Shown here in pieces: positions 19,086 through 28,084 of a stretch of 64,000 bases of DNA (its first letter is position 1; every line of letters begins with the position of its first letter). The notes under the pieces are model-generated. The model was not told the origin of the DNA. It searched no databases and was given only the letters and a program-made list of their open reading frames with translations. The position numbers and the translations under genes are program-made. Origin of the DNA: Bacteroides sp. (GTDB taxonomy: Bacteria; Bacteroidota; Bacteroidia; Bacteroidales; Bacteroidaceae); the NCBI GenBank assembly GCA_022648295.1, contig JALCME010000003.1, forward strand, positions 62,001-126,000. Direction: 5' to 3'.

Positions 19086-19787
19086 TTAGTCTTTACGTGG
19101 GTCAATGTATTTAACGGCACCTGCTTCTTTGCTGAAACGACCGTAAGTTCCGGTTACTTTCTTCAAGGCTTCGTTAGCGTCAGTACCTTTCTTGATCTCA
19201 TCCATGAATTTACCCATATTGACAAATTCATATCCACATACTTGGTCATCTTTATCCAATGCCATAGTTTTGATATAGCCTTCGGTCATTTCCAGATAAC
19301 GGGTTCCCTTAGCCAATGTACCATAAAGAGTACCTACCTGGCTACGCAGACCTTTACCTAAATCTTCCAAACCGGCACCGATCATCAAACCGCCTTCAGA
19401 GAAAGCAGACTGACTACGACCATAAACAATTTGGAGGAAGAGTTCGCGCATAGCAGTGTTGATAGCGTCGCAAACGAGATCGGTGTTCAAAGCCTCAAGA
19501 ATGGTCTTTCCCGGAAGAATTTCAGAAGCCATTGCAGCAGAGTGAGTCATACCGGAGCAGCCCAGAGTTTCAACTAGAGCTTCCTGAATGATACCTTCTT
19601 TTACATTAAGGGTTAATTTACACGCACCTTGCTGAGGAGCGCACCAGCCTATACCGTGCGTCAAACCAGAGATGTCTACAATTTCTTTTGCTTTTACCCA
19701 TTTACCTTCTTCGGGAATAGGAGCCGGTCCGTGGTTAGGACCTTTCTTCACAACACACATGTGTTCCACTTCGTGTGAATAAGTCAT
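19086..19787 (-). CDS. IscU/NifU-like iron-sulfur cluster scaffold, atypical
   Basis: A 233-residue protein longer than IscU (about 130). The IscU-like core spans about 40-150. It contains GIGWCAPQQGACKLTLNV, VETLGCSGMTHSAAMASEIL (equivalent to the GCGSAIAS region) and LVCDAIN. The usual third ligand pair His-Cys is not seen, the equivalent place reading GRSQSAF. The C-terminal part (about 150-233) is specific to this subgroup and ends with charged residues. It is the first gene of the operon with the GGGtGRT protein. Inference: it holds an Fe-S cluster for a dedicated client, probably its neighbour, rather than acting in general cluster assembly. Confidence 0.8.
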   Translation of the reverse strand: MTYSHEVEHMCVVKKGPNHGPAPIPEEGKWVKAKEIVDISGLTHGIGWCAPQQGACKLTLNVKEGIIQEALVETLGCSGMTHSAAMASEILPGKTILEALNTDLVCDAINTAMRELFLQIVYGRSQSAFSEGGLMIGAGLEDLGKGLRSQVGTLYGTLAKGTRYLEMTEGYIKTMALDKDDQVCGYEFVNMGKFMDEIKKGTDANEALKKVTGTYGRFSKEAGAVKYIDPRKD

Positions 19788-19850
19788 AATTAGCTCTTTT
19801 TTTTAAGTGATATATAATAAAAAACGTAGTTCTGTTTTCAAAATCGACTG

Positions 19851-19881
19851 CAAAGGTACTTCTTTTCTTTGTTCCTGCAAA
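19851..19881 (-). promoter_or_regulatory. Complete promoter of the scaffold-GGGtGRT operon
   Basis: On the minus strand there is a -33 TTTG (19878-19881), a 19-bp spacer and a -7 TACCTTTG (19851-19858). Both boxes match the Bacteroides consensus exactly. Transcription should start near 19844, giving a leader of about 55 nt. The rest of the gap to 20108 is AT-rich with nothing recognisable. Confidence 0.85.
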
Positions 19882-20108
19882 TTGAGCGTTCTGACTTTTT
19901 AATGGAAGAGGTGTAATAAAATGCAGTGTTTCTGCATATTGTAATGTCTACTTTGCATTTTTTGAGTACAAGGTCTCATTTATTTGAGTACAAACTTTAA
20001 CTTATCAAATTTTCTAAAAGGTTATTTGATCCGTCAGATGCACTTTCTGTCGATTACTTAAGGACTAATTGAACTTTATTTATAATTTTACGCCCTAAAA
20101 TAATAATT

Positions 20109-20606
20109 ATGGTGAAAATAGAAGATGCTCTTTTACGTCAGGCTGCAAGTGAGGGTATGGACGCTTTTATCGGACTAATTACTGATCGGTATAAGGAAGT
20201 AATAGGTGGAGAACTGACGACACAAACCATGCCGTTGTTGACTAGTGAGCAGCATTCATTACTTGCTTATCAAATATTTCGTGACGAAATAATGGAAGGT
20301 GGCTTTTGTCAGTTGATACAGAATGGTTACGGAGGCTATATTTTCGCCAATCCATTTGCAAAAGTGATGCGGCTGTGGGGAGTAGGGGAATTAAGTAAAT
20401 TGATTTATAAAGCTCGTGAAATTTACGATGCAAATAAAAAAGATTTGGAACGTGAACGTACAGAAGACGAATTTATGGCAATGTATGAACAATACGAAGC
20501 TTTTGATGATTTGGAAGATACCTTTCTTGAAAAAGAAGAAGAATTTACTGCATTGGTTGCCGATTATGTGGATGAGCATTTAAATGTATTTATTGAGGTT
20601 TCATAA
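20109..20606 (+). CDS. DMP19-family protein (DUF4375)
   Basis: A 165-residue acidic cytoplasmic protein without signal or membrane segments. The central helical domain (about 45-125), with LLTSEQHSLLAYQIFRDEIMEGGFCQLIQNGYGGYI, has the DMP19 family pattern, including the conserved G(G)FxQ(LF)xNGYG stretch. The C-terminal 40 residues are strongly acidic. DMP19 was described as a DNA-mimic protein in Neisseria, but the wider family has no settled role. The gene is monocistronic, with a terminator after it. Confidence 0.75.
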   Translation: MVKIEDALLRQAASEGMDAFIGLITDRYKEVIGGELTTQTMPLLTSEQHSLLAYQIFRDEIMEGGFCQLIQNGYGGYIFANPFAKVMRLWGVGELSKLIYKAREIYDANKKDLERERTEDEFMAMYEQYEAFDDLEDTFLEKEEEFTALVADYVDEHLNVFIEVS

Positions 20607-20768
20607 ATTGTGCTTTCTTGTTTAACTGGCATTTTACTATGTAACCTATGATAAATCAACAGGGAAACCTATGAGAACTTATACTTTTAAAATGAATTAA
20701 TGTTAATGATGGCATGCGAATGCAGTATTTCGTTTAATTATTCATTTTTATATTAAAAACAATAAAAA

Positions 20769-20800
20769 GAGTATCGAGTAGTCTGTAACTCGATACTTTT
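20769..20800 (+). terminator. Intrinsic terminator after the DMP19-family gene
   Basis: GTATCGAGT (20771-20779) pairs perfectly with ACTCGATAC (20788-20796) around an 8-nt loop, and TTTT follows. It is 164 nt after the stop; the gap between holds nothing else visible. Confidence 0.75.
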
Positions 20801-20803
20801 ATT

Positions 20804-20811
20804 TAAATTTG
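20804..20811 (+). promoter_or_regulatory. Promoter -7 element of the NigD-like gene
   Basis: TAAATTTG matches TAnnTTTG and lies 22 bp before the ATG at 20834, directly after the preceding terminator. Confidence 0.5.
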
Positions 20812-20833
20812 CAAACATAATACTAAATTGAAA

Positions 20834-21658
20834 ATGAAAACGAAAAGGATTAAGTTTTTAGCAGTTGCTGTCATTCTATTAATTGGCATTTCTTTTACTT
20901 CATGCTTGAATTCGGATAATAATACGACATCTCCTATAAGAGGGTTTGTTAAAGTTTACAATTCTTATTCAACTTATTTTAAAGATCTTACGGGTGCAAT
21001 TTATACGCCAACTACCACTTCTTTGGCAACATGGGAGACTTATGGTTTTAAACCTGAATCTACTAATATAGCGTATATATATGGAACTTATGATACAGAA
21101 CAATATCCTAATGCTGTGACTGATAAAAACTATCCTATAGATTTATCTTTTGCGATTTCTTTAGATCATAAAGTGGAGATCGTAGATAATTCTGGTGCTT
21201 CAAATGATTCCATTAATAAGGCAGCTATAATCTCTCTTGATGCTTCGTCTCAATATAGTAATAGTGCAATATTAAAGCCATGGTTTTTTGATGAGAAGAC
21301 ATTAATGCTACCTATTCAATATTATTTATCTAAAGATAATCATTCTTTTACTCTCGTTTATTACCCATCCGAAAATCAAGTAGCTAATGGAACCTTGAAA
21401 TTACATTTGAGACATAATAATCAAGGTGATACGTCTACAAGTTCAAATTCTTTAAATGAATATATAAAAAATAGTATGTATGTCTATATTTATTTATGTG
21501 CTTATGATTTATCTGATGTTCTTGATTTGTATGGGGGTAATGTGTCGAATATAGAAATTGAAACTAAGGAAAACCCATCTTCCGTAGCATTAGATGATTC
21601 ACAGACTACGACAAATACGTATACAGTAGAGCATAAGGTGATAGATATTTCAGAATAA
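20834..21658 (+). CDS. NigD-like lipoprotein
   Basis: The ATG at 20834 is chosen over the TTG at 20828, giving 274 residues. The signal peptide ends in a lipobox (ISFTSC, acylated Cys24) followed by Leu-Asn-Ser-Asp-Asp-like residues. The rest is predicted beta-rich without membrane segments (for example DLSFAISLDHKVEIVD, SFTLVYYPSENQ). The pattern of the first 60 residues and overall length fit the NigD-like family of Bacteroidales, named from a Prevotella bacteriocin operon but of unknown function. It is followed after 7 bp by the YIP1-like gene, so the two may be co-transcribed. The gene is more AT-rich than its neighbours. Confidence 0.7.
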   Translation: MKTKRIKFLAVAVILLIGISFTSCLNSDNNTTSPIRGFVKVYNSYSTYFKDLTGAIYTPTTTSLATWETYGFKPESTNIAYIYGTYDTEQYPNAVTDKNYPIDLSFAISLDHKVEIVDNSGASNDSINKAAIISLDASSQYSNSAILKPWFFDEKTLMLPIQYYLSKDNHSFTLVYYPSENQVANGTLKLHLRHNNQGDTSTSSNSLNEYIKNSMYVYIYLCAYDLSDVLDLYGGNVSNIEIETKENPSSVALDDSQTTTNTYTVEHKVIDISE

Positions 21659-21665
21659 TCTAAAA

Positions 21666-22241
21666 TTGGATTATAAAGCATTAATTCATATAGCAATGAT
21701 ACTGATTTCCTCTCCGGCTCGTGCCTGGGAGGAAATTCGTTTGGATGAGGATAAGCGAAGAGTCTTTGTGAACTTTGCTTATCCCATGATTGGGTTTTGT
21801 GGGTTGTCTGTCTTTATTGGCTCTTTATTGGCCAAGGGTTGGGCCGGACCGGAAAGTTTTCAATATGCCATGACGCAATGTTGTGCAGTGGCTGTTTCCC
21901 TCTTCGGAGGGTATTTTCTGGCGGCTTACCTCATCAATGGACTGTGTGTCAGGATGTTTAAGATGAAGAGTGATATACTTCTTACACAACAGTTTGCCGG
22001 CTATGCTTTGGTTGTGGTTTTCATGCTTCAGATTATTATCGGCTTGTTGCCGGATTTTAATATAATTGCTCTGTTATTACAGTTTTATACGATATATGTG
22101 GTATGGGAAGGTGCGGATAAATTAATGGAAGTGGAGGAGAAATACCGCCTGCGCTTTACTATTCTCGCATCTATTCTGCTATTGGCATGCCCTATGGTCA
22201 TTCAGGTGATCTTCAATAAACTGATGGTTGTCCTTAACTAG
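21666..22241 (+). CDS. YIP1-family integral membrane protein with TTG start
   Basis: A 191-residue membrane protein with about five hydrophobic helices (near 39-58, 70-92, 108-127, 129-146, 166-186). The start is TTG at 21666, because the N-terminal DYKALIHIAMILISSPARAWEEI is the conserved beginning of Bacteroides YIP1 proteins and would be partly lost from the next ATG at 21696. The family has no firm bacterial function. It lies between the NigD-like gene and smpB, 7 bp and 25 bp away, so an operon of the three is likely. Confidence 0.75.
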   Translation: MDYKALIHIAMILISSPARAWEEIRLDEDKRRVFVNFAYPMIGFCGLSVFIGSLLAKGWAGPESFQYAMTQCCAVAVSLFGGYFLAAYLINGLCVRMFKMKSDILLTQQFAGYALVVVFMLQIIIGLLPDFNIIALLLQFYTIYVVWEGADKLMEVEEKYRLRFTILASILLLACPMVIQVIFNKLMVVLN

Positions 22242-22266
22242 CAATAGCTTTTAATTGACAAAACTT

Positions 22267-22719
22267 ATGAAACAATCTCCAATTAATATAAAGAATAAAC
22301 GTGCCTCGTTCGATTATGAATTTATAGACACTTACACTGCAGGCATCGTGCTTACCGGGACGGAAATCAAATCGATCCGTTTGGGAAAGGCGAGTCTGGT
22401 AGATACTTTTTGTTACTTCGCCAATGGAGAGCTATGGGTGAAGAACATGCATATCACTGAATATTTTTACGGTTCGTATAATAATCATGTGGCACGTCGC
22501 GAGCGTAAGCTGTTACTGAATAAAAAAGAATTGGACAAATTAGAACGCGGTTCCAAAGATCCCGGATTTACCATCGTTCCCGTGAGAATGTTTATCAACG
22601 AAAAAGGACTTGCCAAAGTGGTGATAGCGCTTGCCAAGGGTAAGAAACAGTATGATAAACGCGAGGCTCTTAGAGAAAAAGATGATAAGCGTGATATGGC
22701 ACGCATGTTTAAGCACTAA
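22267..22719 (+). CDS. smpB: SmpB, tmRNA-binding protein of trans-translation
   Basis: The ATG at 22267 gives 150 residues, the normal size; a TTG at 22255 in frame is less likely. The OB-fold core shows [31 protein letters not shown], then [20 protein letters not shown], and [21 protein letters not shown]. The basic C-terminal tail [23 protein letters not shown] is the part that enters the ribosomal mRNA channel. It delivers tmRNA to stalled ribosomes. The ssrA gene is not in this window. Confidence 0.97.
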   Translation: MKQSPINIKNKRASFDYEFIDTYTAGIVLTGTEIKSIRLGKASLVDTFCYFANGELWVKNMHITEYFYGSYNNHVARRERKLLLNKKELDKLERGSKDPGFTIVPVRMFINEKGLAKVVIALAKGKKQYDKREALREKDDKRDMARMFKH

Positions 22720-22770
22720 TCAAACTAAAAGTTTCATCGTTACAATTGCTTTTCTTTTCAACAATCTGCG

Positions 22771-22778
22771 TACTTTTG
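22771..22778 (+). promoter_or_regulatory. Promoter -7 element of metH
   Basis: TACTTTTG matches TAnnTTTG, 56 bp before the metH ATG. The 115-bp gap after smpB is too short for a cobalamin riboswitch and none of its conserved boxes is seen. Confidence 0.6.
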
Positions 22779-22834
22779 CGTTTTTAAGGAATATAGGCAT
22801 TAGCGAATAGAGTAAATATCTTGGCAGATTTATA

Positions 22835-25594
22835 ATGAAGAAAAATATTCAAGACGTGGTGCGCGAGCGCATCCTCATTTTAGATGGTGCTATGGGCACC
22901 ATGATACAACGTTCTAATTTAACGGAAGGAGACTTCCGTAATGAACGTTTTGAGAAGATAACGGGACAGCTGAAAGGAAATAATGATTTGCTTACGTTGA
23001 CCCGTCCCGATATTATTCTGGATATCCACCGCAAGTATTTGGAGGCCGGAGCGGATATCATAGAGACAGATACATTTAACGCTACGCGGGTGAGTATGGC
23101 TGATTATCACGTACAGGAGTATGTGCGCGAAATGAACCTTACAGCTGCGAAACTGGCTCGTGGCATAGCAGATGAATATACAAAAAAAACTCCTGATAAA
23201 CCGCGTTTTGTAGCCGGATCAGTTGGCCCTACCAATAAAACATGCTCTATGAGCCCGGATGTGAATAATCCGGCTTTCCGTGCAGTATCTTTTGATCAGC
23301 TTGCCGCTGCCTATCAGGAGCAAATGGAGGCCTTGCTCGAAGGTGGGGTGGATGCACTGCTGATAGAAACTATCTTTGATACTTTAAATGCTAAAGCTGC
23401 TGTTTTTGCTGCGGAAGAAGCCATGCAGGCAAGCGGGAGGCGTGTGCCGTTGATGATTTCGGTTACTGTATCCGATACGGGTGGACGTACGCTTTCCGGG
23501 CAAACGTTGGAGGCTTTTCTGGCTTCCATTCAACATGCCGAACTCTTTTCCATTGGCTTGAATTGTTCATTTGGTGCCAGTCAGTTGAAGCCATTCCTCG
23601 AACAACTGGCTGCCCGTGCTCCCTATTATATTAGCGCGTATCCCAATGCCGGACTACCTAATAGTCTGGGACAGTATGACCAAACTCCCGAAGAAATGGA
23701 GCATGAGGTGAAGGAATATATTCACGAAGGTCTGGTGAATATCATTGGCGGTTGCTGTGGTACAACGGATGCTTATATTGCGAAGTATCCGGCATTAGTG
23801 GCGGGAGCCACTCCACATGTTCCGGTAACGAAACCGGATAGTCTTTGGTTATCGGGTTTGGAATTGCTGGATGTGACACCGGAAAAGAACTTTATCAATG
23901 TGGGCGAACGCTGCAATGTAGCAGGATCACGTAAATTCCTACGGCTGATTAATGAAAAGAAATACGAAGAAGCGTTGAGCATCGCCCGCCATCAGGTGGA
24001 GAACGGTGCGCAGGTGATCGACATCAATATGGACGATGGATTATTGGATGGCGTCACAGAGATGACGACTTTCCTTAATTTGATTGCTTCTGAACCAGAA
24101 ATAGCACGAATTCCGGTGATGGTTGACTCTTCCAAGTGGGAGGTGATTGTAGCGGGACTGAAGTGTTTGCAGGGAAAGTCCATTGTTAATTCCATCTCGT
24201 TGAAGGAAGGCGAAGAAGTCTTTTTGGAACATGCACGTACGGTCAAACGCTACGGGGCGGCTGTGGTGGTGATGGCTTTTGATGAAAAAGGACAGGCAGA
24301 TACGGCGGAACGCAAAATTGAAGTGTGTTCCCGTGCCTATAAATTGCTGGTGGAGAAAGTTAATTTCAATCCCCATGATATTATTTTCGACCCTAATGTG
24401 CTGGCTGTAGCTACCGGTATGGACGAACATAATAACTATGCTGTGGACTTTATACAGGCTACGGGGTGGATCAGAAAGAATCTGCCGGGAGCGCATATTA
24501 GTGGAGGAGTGAGCAATTTGTCTTTCTCTTTCCGCGGAAATGATTATATCCGTGAGGCAATGCATGCCGTTTTCCTGTATTATGCTATCCGTGAGGGGAT
24601 GGATATGGGCATTGTGAACCCTGCATCTTCGGTGCTTTATACGGATATTCCAACCGATGTATTGGAACGTATAGAGGATGTTGTACTAAACCGACGTCCT
24701 GATGCATCGGAACGGCTTATAGAACTGGCCGAGCGTTTGAAAGCGGAAGGTGAACAGTTGAAAGAAAACGGAGGCGTGCAATCGTCTGTGCTTGCCTGGC
24801 GTGAAGGTACAAGCGTAGAAGATCGTTTGAAGTATGCTTTGACCAAAGGCATCGGCGATTATATGGAAGAAGACTTGAATGAGGCGTTGAAGCTTTATCC
24901 CAAAGCGGTGGCTGTGATAGAAGGTCCGCTGATGGCTGGCATGAACTACGTGGGCGATTTGTTCGGTGCCGGAAAAATGTTCTTGCCGCAGGTGGTGAAA
25001 ACCGCCCGTACCATGAAGAAGGCGGTAGCCATATTGCAACCGTTCATCGAATCGGAGAAAGAGGAAGGCATTACTTCTGCGGGTAAAGTGCTGCTTGCCA
25101 CGGTCAAGGGCGATGTACACGATATTGGAAAGAATATTGTTGCGGTGGTGATGGCATGCAATGGCTATGAGATTATAGACCTTGGCGTGATGGTTCCGGC
25201 AGAGAAGATTATTCAACGCGCCTTTGAGGAGAAGGTGGATATTGTAGGTTTGAGTGGGTTGATTACCCCTTCACTTGAGGAAATGGTACATGTGGCTTCC
25301 GAGTTGGAGAAAGCGGGAGCCGACTTTCCGTTGATGATTGGCGGAGCTACAACTTCGCGCTTGCATACCGCCTTGAAGATAGCTCCGGTGTATCATGCTC
25401 CGGTGGTATATATGAAAGATGCTTCGCAGAATGCAATGGTTGCCGCACGGCTGATGAATCCGAAAGCTCGTAAGGAATTGGAGGAGGAGTTGAAGGTAGA
25501 CTACCAACAGCTACGCGAAAAGCATGCAGCAAAAGAGGTGAAAACCGTTCCGTTGGAGGAAGCTCAAAAGAATAGACTAAACCTTTTTGAATAA
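22835..25594 (+). CDS. metH: Cobalamin-dependent methionine synthase lacking the reactivation domain
   Basis: A 919-residue enzyme that moves the methyl group of methyl-tetrahydrofolate to homocysteine through cobalamin. The homocysteine domain (about 1-330) has the zinc cysteines in GLNCSFGAS and GGCCGTT. The pterin domain (about 345-630) begins at [16 protein letters not shown]. The cobalamin cap spans about 650-740. The B12 Rossmann domain carries DVHDIG with the lower-ligand His762 and ends near 895. The protein stops at LEEAQKNR, just where E. coli-type MetH (about 1,227 residues) continues into the AdoMet-binding reactivation domain. No fragment of that domain follows before the next gene. 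Confidence 0.95.
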   Translation: MKKNIQDVVRERILILDGAMGTMIQRSNLTEGDFRNERFEKITGQLKGNNDLLTLTRPDIILDIHRKYLEAGADIIETDTFNATRVSMADYHVQEYVREMNLTAAKLARGIADEYTKKTPDKPRFVAGSVGPTNKTCSMSPDVNNPAFRAVSFDQLAAAYQEQMEALLEGGVDALLIETIFDTLNAKAAVFAAEEAMQASGRRVPLMISVTVSDTGGRTLSGQTLEAFLASIQHAELFSIGLNCSFGASQLKPFLEQLAARAPYYISAYPNAGLPNSLGQYDQTPEEMEHEVKEYIHEGLVNIIGGCCGTTDAYIAKYPALVAGATPHVPVTKPDSLWLSGLELLDVTPEKNFINVGERCNVAGSRKFLRLINEKKYEEALSIARHQVENGAQVIDINMDDGLLDGVTEMTTFLNLIASEPEIARIPVMVDSSKWEVIVAGLKCLQGKSIVNSISLKEGEEVFLEHARTVKRYGAAVVVMAFDEKGQADTAERKIEVCSRAYKLLVEKVNFNPHDIIFDPNVLAVATGMDEHNNYAVDFIQATGWIRKNLPGAHISGGVSNLSFSFRGNDYIREAMHAVFLYYAIREGMDMGIVNPASSVLYTDIPTDVLERIEDVVLNRRPDASERLIELAERLKAEGEQLKENGGVQSSVLAWREGTSVEDRLKYALTKGIGDYMEEDLNEALKLYPKAVAVIEGPLMAGMNYVGDLFGAGKMFLPQVVKTARTMKKAVAILQPFIESEKEEGITSAGKVLLATVKGDVHDIGKNIVAVVMACNGYEIIDLGVMVPAEKIIQRAFEEKVDIVGLSGLITPSLEEMVHVASELEKAGADFPLMIGGATTSRLHTALKIAPVYHAPVVYMKDASQNAMVAARLMNPKARKELEEELKVDYQQLREKHAAKEVKTVPLEEAQKNRLNLFE

Positions 25595-25627
25595 AGGAAA
25601 GTCTATTTATGCCTGTTTGGTATGGCT

Positions 25628-27022
25628 CTATTTTTTAATTTTCTTTTTATAGTAATCGTATCTCTCTATAATTTCACGGACAAAGTTGTAAGTCTCTATT
25701 CCACGAAAGTATCCGTTTTTACAAACAGGATCGGTGAAATATTCCTCATGGCTTTTTAATAGAATGAACTTTTCCACATTGTTATTCCAGATGTACTCGT
25801 TTTTCCCGTACTTTCGGGCTAAGGCTTGTGCATCCTGAATATGCCCGATGCCGGAGTTATAAGCTGCAAGTACAAATTTTAGCCGTTCTGTTTCCGGTAC
25901 TTTCGTGAAGCTTTTATCTGTGATAGCAATGTATTTTATCGCAGCTTTTATACTTTCTTCCGGGGATTGCTCTCTCCCTGAAGGAATTCCCATGGCATGG
26001 GCGGTGCTTGGCATTAATTGCATCAATCCTTTGGCTCCGGCCCATGATACCGCGGTTGTATCGAAATTGGATTCGGTATAAGCTAATGATGCCAATAAGC
26101 GCCAATCCCAGTGAATTTTTTTGGCATATTTCTTAAATAACTTATCGAAATGAGAAATCTTGCCTTCACGAAGCGAAAGAACAGGAGAATGGGGGATGGC
26201 CTTGCTGATCTCAAAGTAGCGTTTCATACTCGAAGTATAGGCCGGTGAAGTCATATTTTCCTTATGCCATAAGGTTGCAACTCTAGCCAGTTCGGGACAA
26301 TCGGAACGTACAGCCCATGATGCACGCTGATCAAAACTGACGGACAGCTTGATGTCCAGATTGGGATAATAAGTTGTGTTGAGCTTCGCCACATCGTTAT
26401 CTGCAACGGCATAGCTAATTTTTCCTTGTGCCACCTGTGTAATCAGGTCTTCCACTGAAGTACTGTCATTATCTACCTGATGAATGTGAATACCACCACC
26501 AAGTTCCTTGTTGAGATTAACCATTCTGGTATAGTATTTGCCCGGCTTTACATATACATCTTTGCCTACCAGTTCGGTAACGTCTTTTAATGGCTTTATC
26601 TTTCTTCCGCCACGCCGCTGTACAATAACCTGATGAGTAATGACCTCTTCGCCGCAATAAGTCAGACTATCTTTCCATTCTCTTGTTATCGGAAGGTTGT
26701 AAGCAATAAGGTCTCCTTCACCTGCCTGCAACTTTTCAATAAGTTCGTGTACGCTTTTGCCCACTTCCACCCGTAGCTTTACCCCGAGGCTTTTGGCAAA
26801 TTGTTCACTCAGTTCGTATTGAAATCCCATGTCCTGCCCCCGGTAGATAAAATAGGAAGTAGAACTGTACAAGGTCAGTATAACCAACTCTCCGCTATCT
26901 TTTATTTGCTGTAGGTCATGCGGCCTTTTTTCTTCTGCTGTCTTTCGATGTCCGTAATGACACCCCGGTAGCAGAAAGGAACATAAAGAAGCAATCAGAA
27001 AAAAGCGGAAGGTTGCTCTCAT
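25628..27022 (-). CDS. mltF: MltF-like membrane-bound lytic transglycosylase
   Basis: A 464-residue lipoprotein (lipobox LLPGC, Cys21). Residues about 40-270 form a type-3 periplasmic solute-binding-like domain (ELVILTLYSSTSYFIYRGQDMGFQYEL). Residues about 295-450 form an SLT lysozyme-like domain with catalytic Glu317 in LLASLAYTESNFD and the GAKGLMQLMP and LAAYNSGIGHI motifs. It cleaves peptidoglycan with formation of 1,6-anhydro ends, and the solute-binding domain probably controls activity by binding muropeptides. It is 12 bp downstream of udk in the same operon. Confidence 0.9.
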   Translation of the reverse strand: MRATFRFFLIASLCSFLLPGCHYGHRKTAEEKRPHDLQQIKDSGELVILTLYSSTSYFIYRGQDMGFQYELSEQFAKSLGVKLRVEVGKSVHELIEKLQAGEGDLIAYNLPITREWKDSLTYCGEEVITHQVIVQRRGGRKIKPLKDVTELVGKDVYVKPGKYYTRMVNLNKELGGGIHIHQVDNDSTSVEDLITQVAQGKISYAVADNDVAKLNTTYYPNLDIKLSVSFDQRASWAVRSDCPELARVATLWHKENMTSPAYTSSMKRYFEISKAIPHSPVLSLREGKISHFDKLFKKYAKKIHWDWRLLASLAYTESNFDTTAVSWAGAKGLMQLMPSTAHAMGIPSGREQSPEESIKAAIKYIAITDKSFTKVPETERLKFVLAAYNSGIGHIQDAQALARKYGKNEYIWNNNVEKFILLKSHEEYFTDPVCKNGYFRGIETYNFVREIIERYDYYKKKIKK

Positions 27023-27034
27023 AGGCGTTTAAGA

Positions 27035-27652
27035 TTAAGATTTTGCAGGGAGATGCTTTTTGATGTACATCGTCAGAATGTCAATAGCCACTTGGTTGTT
27101 TCCGCCTTCGGGAATGATGAGGTCGGCATACCGTTTAGTCGGTTCAATAAACTGTAAATGCATGGGTTTCAACACCCGTATATAGCGATTCATAACAGCT
27201 TCCGCCGTACGCCCGCGTTCCAATACGTCGCGTTGTATCACCCGGATGAGTCGCTCGTCAGGATCGGCATCGACAAAGACTTTCAAATCCATCATATTCC
27301 GTAATTCTTTGTCACACAAGGCAAGGATACCTTCAATAATAATGACTTCGCGCGGTTCTATGTGTATGGTTTCAGGTTGACGTGTGCACGTCAGGTAAGA
27401 GTAAGTGGGTTGCTCAATGCTCTTTCCGGCACGTAGCATAGCTACATGTTTGGAGAGTAGACTCCACTCAAAGGCATCGGGATGATCGAAATTGATATTT
27501 TGACGTTCTTCCACTGGCACGTGGCTGCTATCTTTGTAATATGAATCTTGTGGCAATAATACCACTTCACCTGCCGGTAAGCTCTCAACAATTTTACGTA
27601 CGACGGTGGTCTTTCCTGATCCGGTTCCGCCTGCAATTCCTATTATTAACAT
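27035..27652 (-). CDS. udk: Uridine kinase
   Basis: A 205-residue enzyme of usual length. The P-loop is GIAGGTGSGKTT at residues 5-16, DSYYKD binds substrate, and NFDHPDAFEW and the lid residues around RLIRVIQRDVLERGRT are conserved in Udk. It phosphorylates uridine and cytidine in pyrimidine salvage. It is the promoter-proximal gene of a two-gene operon with the MltF-like enzyme and is divergent from the Dabb-DsbD unit. Confidence 0.95.
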   Translation of the reverse strand: MLIIGIAGGTGSGKTTVVRKIVESLPAGEVVLLPQDSYYKDSSHVPVEERQNINFDHPDAFEWSLLSKHVAMLRAGKSIEQPTYSYLTCTRQPETIHIEPREVIIIEGILALCDKELRNMMDLKVFVDADPDERLIRVIQRDVLERGRTAEAVMNRYIRVLKPMHLQFIEPTKRYADLIIPEGGNNQVAIDILTMYIKKHLPAKS

Positions 27653-27683
27653 CCGTTTAAATGTTTTTTACGAACAAAACGAG

Positions 27684-27691
27684 TACTTTTG
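27684..27691 (+). promoter_or_regulatory. Promoter -7 element of the Dabb-DsbD unit
   Basis: TACTTTTG matches TAnnTTTG and lies 69 bp before the ATG at 27761. It overlaps the leader region of the divergent udk promoter. Confidence 0.6.
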
Positions 27692-27725
27692 TGTCTAATT
27701 ACAATATCGCCGTTTTTCGGCCAGA

Positions 27726-27757
27726 CAAATATAGACATAAATCATTTAAATAGCAAA
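27726..27757 (-). promoter_or_regulatory. Promoter of udk
   Basis: On the minus strand there is a -33 TTTG (27754-27757), a 20-bp spacer and a -7 TATATTTG (27726-27733). Transcription should start near 27719. The -33 box stands just before the Dabb start codon, so this promoter is embedded in the Dabb leader. Confidence 0.75.
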
Positions 27758-27760
27758 GTT

Positions 27761-28060
27761 ATGGTAAAGCACATCGTATTATTTAAACTCAAGGATGAAG
27801 TGCCGGCAGAGGAAAAGCTGGCAGCGATGAATAATTTTAAGAAAGCCATTGAGGCCCTTCCTTCCAAAATAGCTATGATTCGCAAGATTGAAGTGGGGTT
27901 GAATATCAATCCGGCTGAAGCGTGGAGTATTGCGTTGTATAGCGAATTCGATACCTTGGACGATGTGAAAGCTTATGCTGCTCATCCCGATCATGTAGCT
28001 GCAGGAAAATTGCTTGCCAATGTGAAAGAGAGTCGTGCGTGTGTAGATTATGAATTTTAA
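27761..28060 (+). CDS. Dabb-domain (stress-responsive alpha/beta barrel) protein
   Basis: The ATG at 27761 gives 99 residues; an upstream GTG at 27689 sits at the promoter and is rejected. The whole protein is one ferredoxin-like Dabb domain, beginning MVKHIVLFKLKDEV and ending HPDHVAAGKLLANVKESRACVDYEF, with the conserved His of the HP.H motif. These domains form dimeric barrels, but the role of stand-alone members is mostly unknown. The dsbD-type gene follows 24 bp later, so the two are probably co-transcribed. Confidence 0.85.
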   Translation: MVKHIVLFKLKDEVPAEEKLAAMNNFKKAIEALPSKIAMIRKIEVGLNINPAEAWSIALYSEFDTLDDVKAYAAHPDHVAAGKLLANVKESRACVDYEF

Positions 28061-28084
28061 AGATTAAAACCTAAAATAAAGAAT

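Noticed and set aside
22720..22834. Possible cobalamin riboswitch before metH
   Set aside because: The gap is only 115 bp and lacks the B12-box-like sequence.
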